DNA of 64,000 bases. Origin: Elusimicrobiota bacterium (lineage in GTDB: Bacteria; Elusimicrobiota; Elusimicrobia; FEN-1173). The notes under the pieces are model-generated. The model was not told the DNA's origin, ran no database searches, and saw only the letters and a list, made by a program, of their open reading frames with translations. The translations under genes were made by a program, and so were the position numbers. Location of the stretch: positions 2,356,001-2,420,000 of the forward strand of contig JADJJR010000001.1 of the NCBI GenBank assembly GCA_016706425.1, given 5' to 3'. The stretch's first letter is position 1; every line of letters begins with the position of its first letter. Below, piece by piece: positions 33,671-42,900 of this stretch.

Positions 33671-35872
33671 ATGAAATTCCCCGTCCGCGGTCTCTCCGGC
33701 TTTATGGTCTGTCTCTACATCGCCCTGGTCCTCGCGGCGGGGGGCGTTCTCCGTTTTTTCTTCAAAGACCTGCCGTCGGTGCAAAACCTCAGCAACTACA
33801 CCCCCTCCCTCGTCACGAAGATTTACGACAACCGCGGCGAGCTGGTCACCGAATTGTTCGTGGAAAAGCGCAGCGTCCTGCCTTTTCCACAAATCCCGGT
33901 CGACATGCAGCACGCGGTGCTGGCCATTGAGGACAATCGTTTTTACCACCACATCGGAATCGATCCCCGCGGCATCGTTCGCGCCCTTTGGGCCGCGCTC
34001 AAAGCCGGGCGGGTGGTGCAGGGCGCCTCCACCATTACCCAACAGCTGGCGCGCAACGTGTTCTTGACCCACGAGCGGACCGCCTCCCGCAAGTTCCGGG
34101 AATTCCTTTTAACGCTCCAAATGGAAGCGACCTTGAGCAAAGAAGAGATTTTTCAGCTGTATTTAAACCAGATTTACTTCGGCAGCGGGGCCTACGGCCT
34201 CGAGTCGGCGGCCAAAACCTTTTTCGGGAAAACCGCCCAAGAGTTGACCTTGCCCGAATGTGCCCTGCTCGCGGGTCTGCCCAAGGGCCCCGAACGTTAC
34301 TCTCCCTTCCGCCGGCCGGACCGCGCCATCCGCCGTCGCAACCTGGTGCTGCGCCGCATGCGCGAAGAGGGCTACATCACCGAAGCCGAACAGATGCACG
34401 CGGCGGCGGCCTTTCACAAATTTAACAAGAACCCCGTTGAAAAAGTGAACGCGTCGTATTTCGTCGAAAACCTCCGCATCCAGCTGGAGGCGAAATACGG
34501 CGCGGAGGCCCTGTACAAAGGCGGGCTGTCGGTGTACACCACCCTGGACGTGCGCATGCAGCGGGCCGCCGACGCGGCGGTTCAAAAACACCTGGCGGCG
34601 TTCGATGAAACCTACGCCGAGGAACGGTTGGAATACCTTGTCAAGGAAGAGAAAATCCCCGCGGATTTCCTGGCGCGATGGAAAAAGTGGAAAGAAGACC
34701 CGGAAAACAACGAAGAACCCGAGGACTTCCCCGAACCCGCTCCGGCGCAGGGAGCGCTCGTGGCGATCGACCCCCATTCGGGCGCCCTGCGCGCGCTCGT
34801 GGGTGGGCGGGACTTCCAGGCCAGCCAGTTCAACCGCGCCACCCAGGCCAAGCGCCAGCCTGGATCAACCTTCAAACCGTTCGTGTGGTTGGCGGGTCTC
34901 GAGGGCGACATGACCGCGGCCACCGTGCTGGACGATTACCCCATCGCTTACACCGACGTGGCCACCCACCCCCGACTGGTCGCCGAGGCCACCGACTACG
35001 CCACTCTCAAAGACATGGTCACGTCCTACTACACCGTGCCGCTCGATCCCGACGAGCCGGACCCCATCTGGGCCCCCCAAAACTGGGACGGCAAGTTTCT
35101 CGGCCCCATCACCCTGCGCCGGGGCCTGGCGCTGTCGCGAAACCTCGTTTCCGTGCGAATCATCGACCGCGTGGGGCCCAAGGCGGTGGTGGACGTGGCC
35201 CACAAGGCGGGCATCGAGAGCCGTCTGGACGCGGTGCTCGCCCTGGCGCTGGGATCCTCGGTCGTGACGCCCCAGGAAATGGTGAGCGCCATGGGGACCT
35301 TCGCCAACAACGGGGTTCACATGAAGCCCCACAGCTTGGTCCGCGTGGTAGACCGTTACGGAAAGGTTTTGGAACAGAACCTGCCGGAAGGGACCCCCGC
35401 GGTCTCGCCCCAGAGCGCCTACCTCATCACCCGCCTCATGCAGGCCGTGGTGCAGGAGGGGACCGGCGGGGCCGCCCGGGTTCTGGGCCGTCCGGTGGCG
35501 GGAAAAACAGGGACCACCCAGGACATGCGGGACATCTGGTTCATCGGCTTTTTGCCCGACCTGGCGGCGGGGGTTTGGATCGGCTACGACGACTTCATTC
35601 CCCTCGGGAAAAAAATCACGAGCGCCGGGACCACCGTTCCCTTCTGGGTGGACTTCATGCGGGAATCGATGAAATACGTGCCGACGCGCGATTTCACCGT
35701 GCCCGCGGGCATCGATTTCTCCAAGGTGGATCGCGACACGGGCTACCTCGCCTTGCCGACCTGCCCCCACGTCGTCCTCGAAGCGTTTCGGAGCGGCCAA
35801 GCGCCCTCGGAATTCTGCCCCGTGGACCACGAGGCCGAAGACCCCGAACCCGAACAAATCATCACGGAATAA
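33671..35872 (+). CDS. Class A penicillin-binding protein (PBP1A-like)
   Basis: A 733-residue bifunctional murein synthase. There is one N-terminal membrane helix (residues about 11-31). The glycosyltransferase-51 domain shows IEDNRFYHHIGIDPRG (catalytic Glu87), GASTITQQLARN and LYLNQIYFGSGAYGLESAA. The transpeptidase domain shows the SxxK serine at Ser399 (PGSTFKPF), LSRN and AGKTGTTQD. It acts in the periplasm to polymerise and cross-link peptidoglycan. All catalytic motifs are intact and length is usual for PBP1A without extra C-terminal domains. Its stop is two bases from the convergent hydroxyacid dehydrogenase gene. Confidence 0.96.
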   Translation: MKFPVRGLSGFMVCLYIALVLAAGGVLRFFFKDLPSVQNLSNYTPSLVTKIYDNRGELVTELFVEKRSVLPFPQIPVDMQHAVLAIEDNRFYHHIGIDPRGIVRALWAALKAGRVVQGASTITQQLARNVFLTHERTASRKFREFLLTLQMEATLSKEEIFQLYLNQIYFGSGAYGLESAAKTFFGKTAQELTLPECALLAGLPKGPERYSPFRRPDRAIRRRNLVLRRMREEGYITEAEQMHAAAAFHKFNKNPVEKVNASYFVENLRIQLEAKYGAEALYKGGLSVYTTLDVRMQRAADAAVQKHLAAFDETYAEERLEYLVKEEKIPADFLARWKKWKEDPENNEEPEDFPEPAPAQGALVAIDPHSGALRALVGGRDFQASQFNRATQAKRQPGSTFKPFVWLAGLEGDMTAATVLDDYPIAYTDVATHPRLVAEATDYATLKDMVTSYYTVPLDPDEPDPIWAPQNWDGKFLGPITLRRGLALSRNLVSVRIIDRVGPKAVVDVAHKAGIESRLDAVLALALGSSVVTPQEMVSAMGTFANNGVHMKPHSLVRVVDRYGKVLEQNLPEGTPAVSPQSAYLITRLMQAVVQEGTGGAARVLGRPVAGKTGTTQDMRDIWFIGFLPDLAAGVWIGYDDFIPLGKKITSAGTTVPFWVDFMRESMKYVPTRDFTVPAGIDFSKVDRDTGYLALPTCPHVVLEAFRSGQAPSEFCPVDHEAEDPEPEQIITE

Positions 35873-35874
35873 AG

Positions 35875-36828
35875 TTAAACAGGCGTGAGCGGTTTGTGCC
35901 CCGCCAGGACGGCGGCGATGTTTCCCGCCGCCAGGGTGGCCATGCGGGTCCGTGTTTCCAAAGTGGCCGATCCGGCGTGGGGCGCCAGCACCGCGTTCGG
36001 CAACCGGGCCAACCCCGGCGCCAGGAGCGGTTCTTTTTCGTAAACATCCAAACCCGCCGCGAAGACTCTCTTTTTCCGCAACACCGTGACCAACGCCTTT
36101 TCATCGACGATCGTTCCCCGGGCCGTGTTCACCAACACCGCCGTGGGTTTCATGAGGGCGAGTTCCCGCCGTCCGATCATGTGTCGTGTGGCGGCCGACC
36201 CGGGCACGTGGAGTGTCACGAAATCGCTCTCCCGCAACAGGCGGTCCAGGGGCACCCGCCGCGCCCCCACCGCTTTTTCCAATACCCGGTTTCGGGACCG
36301 TCCCCAATACAACACCCGCATGCGGAACCCCGTTGACATGCGCGCCACGGCCGCGCCGATGCGGCCCGCGCCCACCACACCCAAAATCTTTCCACTCACT
36401 CCCTGACCGAGGTGCAATCCCGGCGCCCAGCCTTTGAAATCGCCCGCCCGGACCCCGCGGTCGCCCTCGACGATGCGGCGCGCCGCCCCCAAGAGCAGCG
36501 CCCAAGCCATCTCGGCGGTGGCCTCGGTCAAAACGTCCGGCGTGTTGGTCACCACCACCCCCCGCTCTCGGGCGGCCTCTTTGTCAATGTTGTCGTGCCC
36601 CACCGCGTAGTTGGCCACGACGCGCAGGCGCGGCGCCGCCGCAAAGACTCCGGCATCGACCCGGTCCACAAGTTGGGTCAAGAGACCGTCGGCGTTCTTC
36701 ACCCACCGCAGCAAATCCGCCCGCGGCAGGGGCCGGTCCTTCTCCGGGACGACCACCCGAAACCCCCGCGACCGCAACAGCGCCAGCCCCGGCTCCGGAA
36801 CCCGCCGGGTGACCAAAACGGTTTTCAT
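35875..36828 (-). CDS. D-2-hydroxyacid dehydrogenase (glyoxylate/hydroxypyruvate reductase type)
   Basis: A 317-residue NAD(P)-dependent dehydrogenase. The nucleotide-binding site is GVVGAGRIGAAVA; the catalytic trio is Arg in VNTARGTIVDE, Glu in DVYEKEP and His in LAPHAGSAT. NYAVGHDNID is the substrate-loop signature of the glyoxylate/hydroxypyruvate reductase subgroup. The gene overlaps the glycerate kinase by ATGA, which supports hydroxypyruvate to D-glycerate as the reaction. It is last in the operon that starts with the methyltransferase at 42774. It could equally reduce glyoxylate. Confidence 0.92.
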   Translation of the reverse strand: MKTVLVTRRVPEPGLALLRSRGFRVVVPEKDRPLPRADLLRWVKNADGLLTQLVDRVDAGVFAAAPRLRVVANYAVGHDNIDKEAARERGVVVTNTPDVLTEATAEMAWALLLGAARRIVEGDRGVRAGDFKGWAPGLHLGQGVSGKILGVVGAGRIGAAVARMSTGFRMRVLYWGRSRNRVLEKAVGARRVPLDRLLRESDFVTLHVPGSAATRHMIGRRELALMKPTAVLVNTARGTIVDEKALVTVLRKKRVFAAGLDVYEKEPLLAPGLARLPNAVLAPHAGSATLETRTRMATLAAGNIAAVLAGHKPLTPV

Positions 36829-37952
36829 AGGAACAGGTCCTCCTCCTCGCGAAACGCCGCTCGAACGGTGCGGGCCAACACGCGTTCGGCTTCGCCCGGG
36901 GTCCGGGGAACGCGACCCAACGTTAGAACCCGAGCTCCGCTTCGCTTTACGCGTTGCCGCGCGGCCGGATCCACCCCGCCGGTGACGACCAAGGCGCGCC
37001 CGTTTTCACGACGCACCATCCTCAGCAATTCGCCCACGGCTTTCCCCTCAAAGGTCGTCCGATCGACGCGCCCTTCCCCCGAGATCACCCGGTCCGCCCA
37101 TTTCACGGAGTTTCCCAGACCCGCGCGGCGCGCCAACCAGCGCGCACCGGGAACAACGCGCGCCCGCGCCAGCGACCACAAACCCGCCGCCGCGCCGCCC
37201 GCCGCGCCGCCCCCATCGAGGGAACGCGGGTCGCGGCCGCCCGCGCGGCGCAGGAGGATCGCCCACCGTGAAAGCCCCCGCGCCAATCGCGCCACCTGGG
37301 TTTTCGTGGCGCCTTTTTGAGGGCCGAACACCGGGGCCGCCCCGTGCCGCCCCGTCAGCCGGTGGCGGACATCTGTTAAAAGGACAAAGCGCACACCGCG
37401 CCAAAGTTTTTGAAAACCCGTCGCGTCCAAGCGGGTCAGTCGTTCCAGATCGCCGCCCGTCGCGGGGGAAATCAGTTTGTCGCCGCCGCGGAAAAGCCCC
37501 AAACCCATGGCCTGCAGCATTCCCGCGCCGCCATCGACCGTCGCGGTGCCGCCCAGGCCGACCCAGATTTCACGGGCACCCGCGCGGCGGGCCGCGTCGA
37601 TCAGCTCCCCCGTGCCAAAACCGGTGGTATGTTCGGGATCGCGGCCCATCGGCGGGACAAGAGCCAGACCCGAGGCCGCGGCCATTTCCACCACCGCCCG
37701 GCGGCCGGCGGCGTCCCACAACCAGGGGGCGCGGATCCGTTCCCCTCGCGGCCCTTTCACGGGATTCCACCGTCGAACAAAGCCCGGGCGCCCGGCCAAC
37801 GCGTCCAAGGTGCCGTCGCCGCCGTCCGCGAGAGGGAGAATTCGGCAATGACACGTCGGGCAAATCCGGCGCACTTCCTCCGTCAAGAGACGCGCCGCCC
37901 GCGCGGAGGAAAGGGTGCCTTTAAAAGCGTTGGGAGCGATCAAGACATTCAC
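36825..37952 (-). CDS. Glycerate kinase (glycerate 2-kinase type)
   Basis: A 375-residue kinase of the GarK/GlxK (glycerate kinase type 1) family, making 2-phosphoglycerate from D-glycerate and ATP. Diagnostic blocks are NVLIAPNAFKGTLSS, PLADGGDGTLDAL, GFGTGELIDAA and WVGLGGTATVDGGAGML, all N-terminal, and DRVISGEGRVDRTTFEGKA later. The GTG start has the weak GAAAGGGTT region before it in place of a full Shine-Dalgarno; longer frames run into asnB. Together with the overlapping hydroxyacid dehydrogenase it forms a hydroxypyruvate-to-glycolysis module, at the end of a polysaccharide operon where it has no obvious role. Confidence 0.93.
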   Translation of the reverse strand: MNVLIAPNAFKGTLSSARAARLLTEEVRRICPTCHCRILPLADGGDGTLDALAGRPGFVRRWNPVKGPRGERIRAPWLWDAAGRRAVVEMAAASGLALVPPMGRDPEHTTGFGTGELIDAARRAGAREIWVGLGGTATVDGGAGMLQAMGLGLFRGGDKLISPATGGDLERLTRLDATGFQKLWRGVRFVLLTDVRHRLTGRHGAAPVFGPQKGATKTQVARLARGLSRWAILLRRAGGRDPRSLDGGGAAGGAAAGLWSLARARVVPGARWLARRAGLGNSVKWADRVISGEGRVDRTTFEGKAVGELLRMVRRENGRALVVTGGVDPAARQRVKRSGARVLTLGRVPRTPGEAERVLARTVRAAFREEEDLFL

Positions 37953-37960
37953 GGAAAGGG

Positions 37961-39850
37961 TTATGCGTGCCGGTGCCACATCTCCAGCATCAGCAACGCC
38001 CACAGTTTGTAGCCGTGGTCGCGGCGGCCGGATTGGTGCTCTTCCCACAGCGCCCGGACCGCTTCGGGTCGAAAATACCCCCGGCCCATCGCTTCGGAGG
38101 ACAGGACGGTCTCCGCGAACAGGGTCCGGAGTTCGCTCCGGAACCAAGGGCCCAACGGAACGCCGAACCCCATTTTTCCCCGGCGGGCGATGGAGGGGGG
38201 CAACAAATCCTTGAACGCCTCTTTGAAAATCCATTTGCCGCCCGTCCATCCTTTGAGCTTCCAGGCCCCGGGCAAGCGGAACACGAACTCCACGAACTCG
38301 TGATCCAACAAAGGGGACCGCGCCTCAAGGGACACCGCCATGCTGGCGATGTCGACCTTGGTCATGAGGCATTCCGGCAAATAGGTCGAAAAATCCGTGT
38401 AGAGCGTGCGGTTCACGAAATCCAGGGACGCCGCCCGGTCGAAGGGGCCCCGCAGATAATCCAAGGCCGCGTTGTCCCTCAGTCGCGCGGCGAACGCCGG
38501 GGTGTACAGGTCCTTCTTGAGCGACTCGGGGAAGAAACACACGAACCCGAGGTGGCGAGCGACGGGGTCCGGTTCAACGGCGGCCTCCATAAATCGCCGG
38601 GCCCGCCACAAAAGGCCTTTCACCCCGCGTCGATCCGCGGAACCGGCGATCAGCCCCGCGCCCGCCCGCCACACCGCGCCGGGCACGAAGCGGGCGCGCC
38701 AGGCCGCCAGGGCGGCGCGGTGGCGCAGGTACCCGGCAAAATTCTCGTCCCCGCCGTCGCCGTTGAGCGCCACCGTCACGTGGCGTCGCGTTTCCCGGGC
38801 CACGTAATACGTGGGCAGGGCCGAGGCGTCCGCGTAAGGCTCCCCGTAATGCTTCGCCAACATCGGCAATACGGACGCCGCCGCGGGCGTCACGACAAAT
38901 TCCGTGTGGTCCGTTCCGAACCGGCGGGCCACCTCCCGCGCGTGGGGCAATTCCGTGAATTCCTCCCGGTCGAACCCGATGGAAAACGTCTTCACGGGTT
39001 TTTCGGACATTTGGCTCATGAGGCCGACGATAACGGAGGAATCGACCCCACCGGAAAGGAAGGCGCCCAGGGGCACTTCACTGACCATTCGGAGCCGAAC
39101 CGCCTCCGTCAGGCGACGCCGCAACTCGGTCTTTGCGTCGGAGAGCGATAGGGACAGCGGGACTTTATCAATCGGCAAATCCCAATAGCGCTCCACCCGC
39201 GGCGGCCCGCTCCCCTCCGCCACCAGGATGTGCCCCGGCGGCAATTTGTGGACGTTTTGATAAATGGTGCGGGGGCTTGGAATGTATTGAAGGCTCAAAT
39301 ACAGATCCAACGCGACGGGGTCCAAGGTCCGGTCGAACGAGGGGTCCGCTTTCAGGGCCTGCAGCTCCGAGGCCCAGACCAGACCGCCGTCTTTCGCCGT
39401 GTAGAAAAGAGGTTTTTTACCGAACCGGTCCCGCGCGAGAAAGAGACGGCTTTTCCGCGCGTCCCACAAGGCGAAGGCGAACATGCCCCTCAATCGGCGG
39501 ACGCAATCGACGCCTTCCTCCTCGTACAGATGGACGATGGTTTCGGTGTCGGACCGCGTCGCGAAACGGTGCCCTTTGGCCTCCAACTCCCGTCGAAGAT
39601 CCTGAAAATTGTAAATTTCCCCGTTGAACACGATGGCCACCGACCCGTCCTCGTTGAACACCGGCTGGCGTCCGCCGCCGACATCGATGATCGACAGCCG
39701 TCGCATGGCCAGGCCCACCCGCCGGTCGGGCGACACCCAGGCGCCGCCGTCGTCGGGACCGCGGTGTCGGAGCGCGCTGTTCATGGCGTCCAAAAAGGGC
39801 ACCGCGGGCGATTCCCCCGCCGGGGAATAGAAACCGGTTATGCCGCACAT
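37961..39850 (-). CDS. asnB: Asparagine synthetase-type amidotransferase, copy 1
   Basis: A 629-residue glutamine-dependent amidotransferase. The N-terminal glutaminase has Cys2 (MCGITGFY), RHRGPDD and FNGEIYNF; the C-terminal synthetase has the pyrophosphate loop FLSGGVDSSVIVG. In polysaccharide loci such proteins usually amidate uronic-acid carboxyls rather than aspartate. It lies eight bases upstream of the glycerate kinase and four bases after a methyltransferase gene. All catalytic motifs are intact. Two further copies lie within 22 kb, so at most one is likely to be the housekeeping asparagine enzyme. Confidence 0.95.
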   Translation of the reverse strand: MCGITGFYSPAGESPAVPFLDAMNSALRHRGPDDGGAWVSPDRRVGLAMRRLSIIDVGGGRQPVFNEDGSVAIVFNGEIYNFQDLRRELEAKGHRFATRSDTETIVHLYEEEGVDCVRRLRGMFAFALWDARKSRLFLARDRFGKKPLFYTAKDGGLVWASELQALKADPSFDRTLDPVALDLYLSLQYIPSPRTIYQNVHKLPPGHILVAEGSGPPRVERYWDLPIDKVPLSLSLSDAKTELRRRLTEAVRLRMVSEVPLGAFLSGGVDSSVIVGLMSQMSEKPVKTFSIGFDREEFTELPHAREVARRFGTDHTEFVVTPAAASVLPMLAKHYGEPYADASALPTYYVARETRRHVTVALNGDGGDENFAGYLRHRAALAAWRARFVPGAVWRAGAGLIAGSADRRGVKGLLWRARRFMEAAVEPDPVARHLGFVCFFPESLKKDLYTPAFAARLRDNAALDYLRGPFDRAASLDFVNRTLYTDFSTYLPECLMTKVDIASMAVSLEARSPLLDHEFVEFVFRLPGAWKLKGWTGGKWIFKEAFKDLLPPSIARRGKMGFGVPLGPWFRSELRTLFAETVLSSEAMGRGYFRPEAVRALWEEHQSGRRDHGYKLWALLMLEMWHRHA

Positions 39851-39854
39851 GGGG

Positions 39855-40820
39855 TCATCGCTCGCACAGGAAATGCCAGTAGGGAAGGTCGGGGGAAATC
39901 GTCACGGCGCGGAAAGTGTCCCGCAGCGTTTCAATGTCGGCCCGCGTCACCCGTTGTTCGATGCGGGTGAAAAACCGGTCGTAGACATCCTGCTCGATCC
40001 GCGCGCGGCTTCGGTCGCGGTAGAATTCGTAGAGAGGAACCCGCCGCCCCAAACCCACGAGGTCCAACGCCCGGCCGAGGCCGATCAGTGGGAGGTAAAG
40101 ACCCCAGAGCAGGAATTTCGTAATCGCCCACCGGGCCCGCTCCCCCCGGACCCGGCAAAGCCCCTTTCGCAAAACAGTGACTCCCGCCAACAGCCAACGG
40201 AAATACGCGGGACGGTTGTCGAGCGCGTAGTACAAGAAATAGAGGTGCCGGGCGGCCAGGGGTTTGAGGGACCGAACAACGTCCAAACAGGGCGCGGGCA
40301 AGTGGTGCAAAACGCCGAGGGAGTAGACAAAATCAAAGCTTCCCGGCGCAAAAGGCAGGGCCAGAATGTCGCCCATAAAAAACAACGCGTTCGGTCGATC
40401 GCCCAGGTGGCGCCGCGCGACGAATATGGCTTCCGAGAAATCCACCAACACGATCTCCCGGCATCGGTCCGCCAAATAATGGGCCCACCGGCCGATGCCG
40501 CACCCCAAGTCCGCCACGCGCGCGCCGCGAAGGGCGCCGAGGTCCACGAGGTCAAAGTATCTTTGAAATTCACCGGCGTGCTCCGGTTTTATTTCGTTGT
40601 ACGTCCTCCACTCCGCCCCGAACGTGGCCTGGATGTCGGGGGCGAACGCCGCCCCCCCCGCCGCGCCCGCGCCGGGCCGACGCTCCGGCGGCAGAAGCAC
40701 GATCACCTCGTCGATCACGGGGTAGACCGCCTCCCCCACGCGCACGGCGTCCTCGGTCACCGTCACCGGCTTTCCAAAAAGCGCGGCCAGGGTATCCGTC
40801 TTGCCCGCGTAGCGGTTCAC
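39855..40820 (-). CDS. Class I SAM-dependent methyltransferase
   Basis: A 321-residue methyltransferase. The SAM motif I is VADLGCGIGRWA (about residue 105), followed by IVLVDFSEA and FDFVYSLGVLHHLPAP. The N-terminal 80 residues contain a conserved VYPVIDEVIVLL and ATFGAEWRTY pattern seen in polysaccharide-cluster methyltransferases whose Trm112-like N-terminus has decayed. It probably methylates a sugar hydroxyl or acts on a lipid-linked intermediate. The ATG overlaps the glycosyltransferase stop by 4 bp. The acceptor cannot be assigned. Confidence 0.88.
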   Translation of the reverse strand: MNRYAGKTDTLAALFGKPVTVTEDAVRVGEAVYPVIDEVIVLLPPERRPGAGAAGGAAFAPDIQATFGAEWRTYNEIKPEHAGEFQRYFDLVDLGALRGARVADLGCGIGRWAHYLADRCREIVLVDFSEAIFVARRHLGDRPNALFFMGDILALPFAPGSFDFVYSLGVLHHLPAPCLDVVRSLKPLAARHLYFLYYALDNRPAYFRWLLAGVTVLRKGLCRVRGERARWAITKFLLWGLYLPLIGLGRALDLVGLGRRVPLYEFYRDRSRARIEQDVYDRFFTRIEQRVTRADIETLRDTFRAVTISPDLPYWHFLCER

Positions 40821-41962
40821 GCCTCGCCCCCCGCCACCCGCGCGTAAAGGTCCGCGTACCGTTTCGCCACGGCGGTAAGGGAATAGTGCGCCTCGATCCG
40901 CGCGCGGGCCGCCGCGCCGCGCCGCGCGCGTTCGTCGGGGGGCGCGGCCAGCTCGGCGGCCCAGGCGGCGGCCAGGGCCGCGGGGTCGCGCGGCTCGACC
41001 ACGCGCCCCGTGTCACCCACCAAAACCGCCGCGTCGCCCGCGCGCGTTACCACGCAGGGCACGCCGCAGGCCATGGCTTCGCCCACCACGTTCGGGAAGC
41101 CTTCGCTCACGGAGGTCAACGTCGCCACGTCCAAGGCCGCGTTCAGCCGCGGCGTGTCGTCCCGCCGGCCCAAGAGCCGGCAGCGGGATTCCAGGCCCCC
41201 TTGGCGGATCGCCTCGGCCAAGGCGGGGTTCGTCTCGTCGATGCCGTCCCCGCAGAGGAGGAAATGGACCGACGGGTCCCGCGCGGCCAACAGCGCCGCC
41301 GCCGCGAAAAAGGTTTCGTGGTCCTTGTGCGGGTCGAACCGGGCCACCAGGCCGACGAGTTTCGCCCCCGGCGGCACACCCAACTCCGCGCGCACGGCCG
41401 CGCGCGCCGCCGGGTCCGGGCGAAAGACCGCCGTGTCGAACCCGTTGGGGATCACCGTGAGCCGTTCCCGGGCGTAGCCGAAGGCCGCGTGCGCTTCCAG
41501 CGCCGCCGCCGAGTTGCACACCACCGCCCGCGGCACCGTCCGCGAGAGGCGCGCGCACCAACGGGCGATCCGCAGCGTCGACGCTTTTTTCAGTTCCGGC
41601 GTCAGCGTCGTCTGCCGCACGTTCCACACCACGGGCGCCCGCCCGCCGAAACGCGCCGCCAAACCGCCCAACAAATCCGCGTGGTACATCCACGTCTGCA
41701 CCACCGCCGTTTCGCCGGCGAGGAGCCGCCGCAGCCGCGCGAAGGCCCGCGCCGCGCCGAACGCGCCCCGCACGCCCAGTTCCTCGACGGGCACGCCCAA
41801 GGCCCGCACCCGGTCGGCCAACACCCCGCCCGATTGGAGCGCGATCACCCGCGCCGGAAACCGCGCGCGGTCCAGGGCGCCCAGGAGCCTCAACAAAAAC
41901 GTCTCCGCCCCGCCCAACACCAACCCGGGGATCACGTGCGTCACGGGGATCGCCGCGCTCAC
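40817..41962 (-). CDS. GT4-family glycosyltransferase
   Basis: A 381-residue GT-B glycosyltransferase. The N-terminal domain begins VTHVIPGLVLGGAETFLLRLL, and the C-terminal domain has IPNGFDTAVF, VGLVARFDPHKDHETFFAAA and the nucleotide-sugar site SVSEGFPNVVGEAMACGVP with the conserved E-x7-E. This is the retaining GT4 pattern. It transfers a sugar to a lipid-linked or growing oligosaccharide at the cytoplasmic membrane face. It overlaps both neighbours by 4 bp. Donor and linkage are not predictable from sequence. Confidence 0.93.
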   Translation of the reverse strand: MSAAIPVTHVIPGLVLGGAETFLLRLLGALDRARFPARVIALQSGGVLADRVRALGVPVEELGVRGAFGAARAFARLRRLLAGETAVVQTWMYHADLLGGLAARFGGRAPVVWNVRQTTLTPELKKASTLRIARWCARLSRTVPRAVVCNSAAALEAHAAFGYARERLTVIPNGFDTAVFRPDPAARAAVRAELGVPPGAKLVGLVARFDPHKDHETFFAAAALLAARDPSVHFLLCGDGIDETNPALAEAIRQGGLESRCRLLGRRDDTPRLNAALDVATLTSVSEGFPNVVGEAMACGVPCVVTRAGDAAVLVGDTGRVVEPRDPAALAAAWAAELAAPPDERARRGAAARARIEAHYSLTAVAKRYADLYARVAGGEA

Positions 41963-42774
41963 GCCGCCCCCCGTTCAAAAACGAATTGATTGCACCCAAA
42001 ACTCCGCGTCGGGATGAGTTTCGTCAACCGAAACCCCCGCGCCGACAAAAACGCCGTCACCGCCTCGGGCGTCGCGACCTCAAAGGGATAGCCACCCAGC
42101 CAGTCGATCCAATCGTGGTAAAGGGACATCCCGCGGTTGTGGCGGTAAGAACGGAACTGGCCCAACGGCCCGCCGTGTTTCAAGACGCCCGCGGCCACCG
42201 CGCGCAACGCCAACGCCGGCACGAACACGGCCTTGACCGCCCACCGCCCCGCGCGGCCGCTCACGTAGGTCCGCTTCACGGCGCGCCACGCGCGGGACAA
42301 AATTCCTTGATCGTTGTAGAGCGCGACGAAGAGCCGTCCCTCCGGCGCCACCCGGTTCGCCGCGTGTCCCAACGCGTCCCACATCCGCCCCGTGTGGTGC
42401 AGCACGCCCCAGGAGTAGACAACGTCGAAGGTCCCCAATTCGTCCATGAATTTTTCGTCCAACACCGACCCCGGCCCGTTGGTCCAGAGCGGGTCGCCGG
42501 GGGCGAATCGGTTTTTGAGCCACTCGGCGCAGGCCACCGATTGGGGGTCGTAGTCAAAAGCCGTCACCCGCGCGCCCAACCGCCGCGCCGCGAGGGCGTG
42601 GATGCCGCTGCCGCACCCCGCGTCGAGGAAACGCCGCCCCGCCCAGCCGTCGGGCCCCAGGGCGTCGGTCAACGCCTGTCGCGCCGCGGCGATTTTGTCC
42701 TCGTCAACGGATTGCAGGTAGCTCCACCAGTTGTCCCCGAACGGGAACCGCGGCGGGGCGGCGGGCGACGTCAC
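41959..42774 (-). CDS. Class I SAM-dependent methyltransferase
   Basis: A 271-residue methyltransferase beginning NWWSYLQSVDEDKIAAA. SAM motif I is FLDAGCGSGIHALAARRLG, followed by VTAFDYDPQSVACAEWL and the post-motif VVYSWGVLHHTGRMW. The C-terminal half has the MSLYHDWIDWLGGYPFEVA segment shared by many O-antigen-cluster methyltransferases. It begins with GTG and appears to be the first gene of the operon continuing to the hydroxyacid dehydrogenase. It overlaps the glycosyltransferase by 4 bp. The chimeric radical-SAM gene is divergent. Confidence 0.9.
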   Translation of the reverse strand: MTSPAAPPRFPFGDNWWSYLQSVDEDKIAAARQALTDALGPDGWAGRRFLDAGCGSGIHALAARRLGARVTAFDYDPQSVACAEWLKNRFAPGDPLWTNGPGSVLDEKFMDELGTFDVVYSWGVLHHTGRMWDALGHAANRVAPEGRLFVALYNDQGILSRAWRAVKRTYVSGRAGRWAVKAVFVPALALRAVAAGVLKHGGPLGQFRSYRHNRGMSLYHDWIDWLGGYPFEVATPEAVTAFLSARGFRLTKLIPTRSFGCNQFVFERGAA

Positions 42775-42788
42775 GGCGCGGGGGTCCG

Positions 42789-42817
42789 ATCGAATGAAAA
42801 AGTCATGTCGGTGACAA
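42789..42817 (-). promoter_or_regulatory. Candidate promoter of the methyltransferase-to-hydroxyacid dehydrogenase operon
   Basis: On the minus strand TTGTCA (42817-42812), 17 bp, TTCGAT (42794-42789), 14 bp before the GTG. The -10 is only fair. Confidence 0.4.
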
Positions 42818-42883
42818 ATTAGCGAATCCGCGCCGATGGGGCAATGGGACCGTCGCCCCGGCGACGGGGGACGCGCGGAGAAA

Positions 42884-42889
42884 TATAAT
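42884..42889 (+). promoter_or_regulatory. -10 of the chimeric radical-SAM gene
   Basis: TATAAT 11 bases before the GTG start in an A/T-rich patch that stands out in GC-rich DNA. No good -35 is seen at 17 bp. No Shine-Dalgarno precedes the GTG. Confidence 0.5.
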
Positions 42890-42900
42890 AAAATGCCCCT

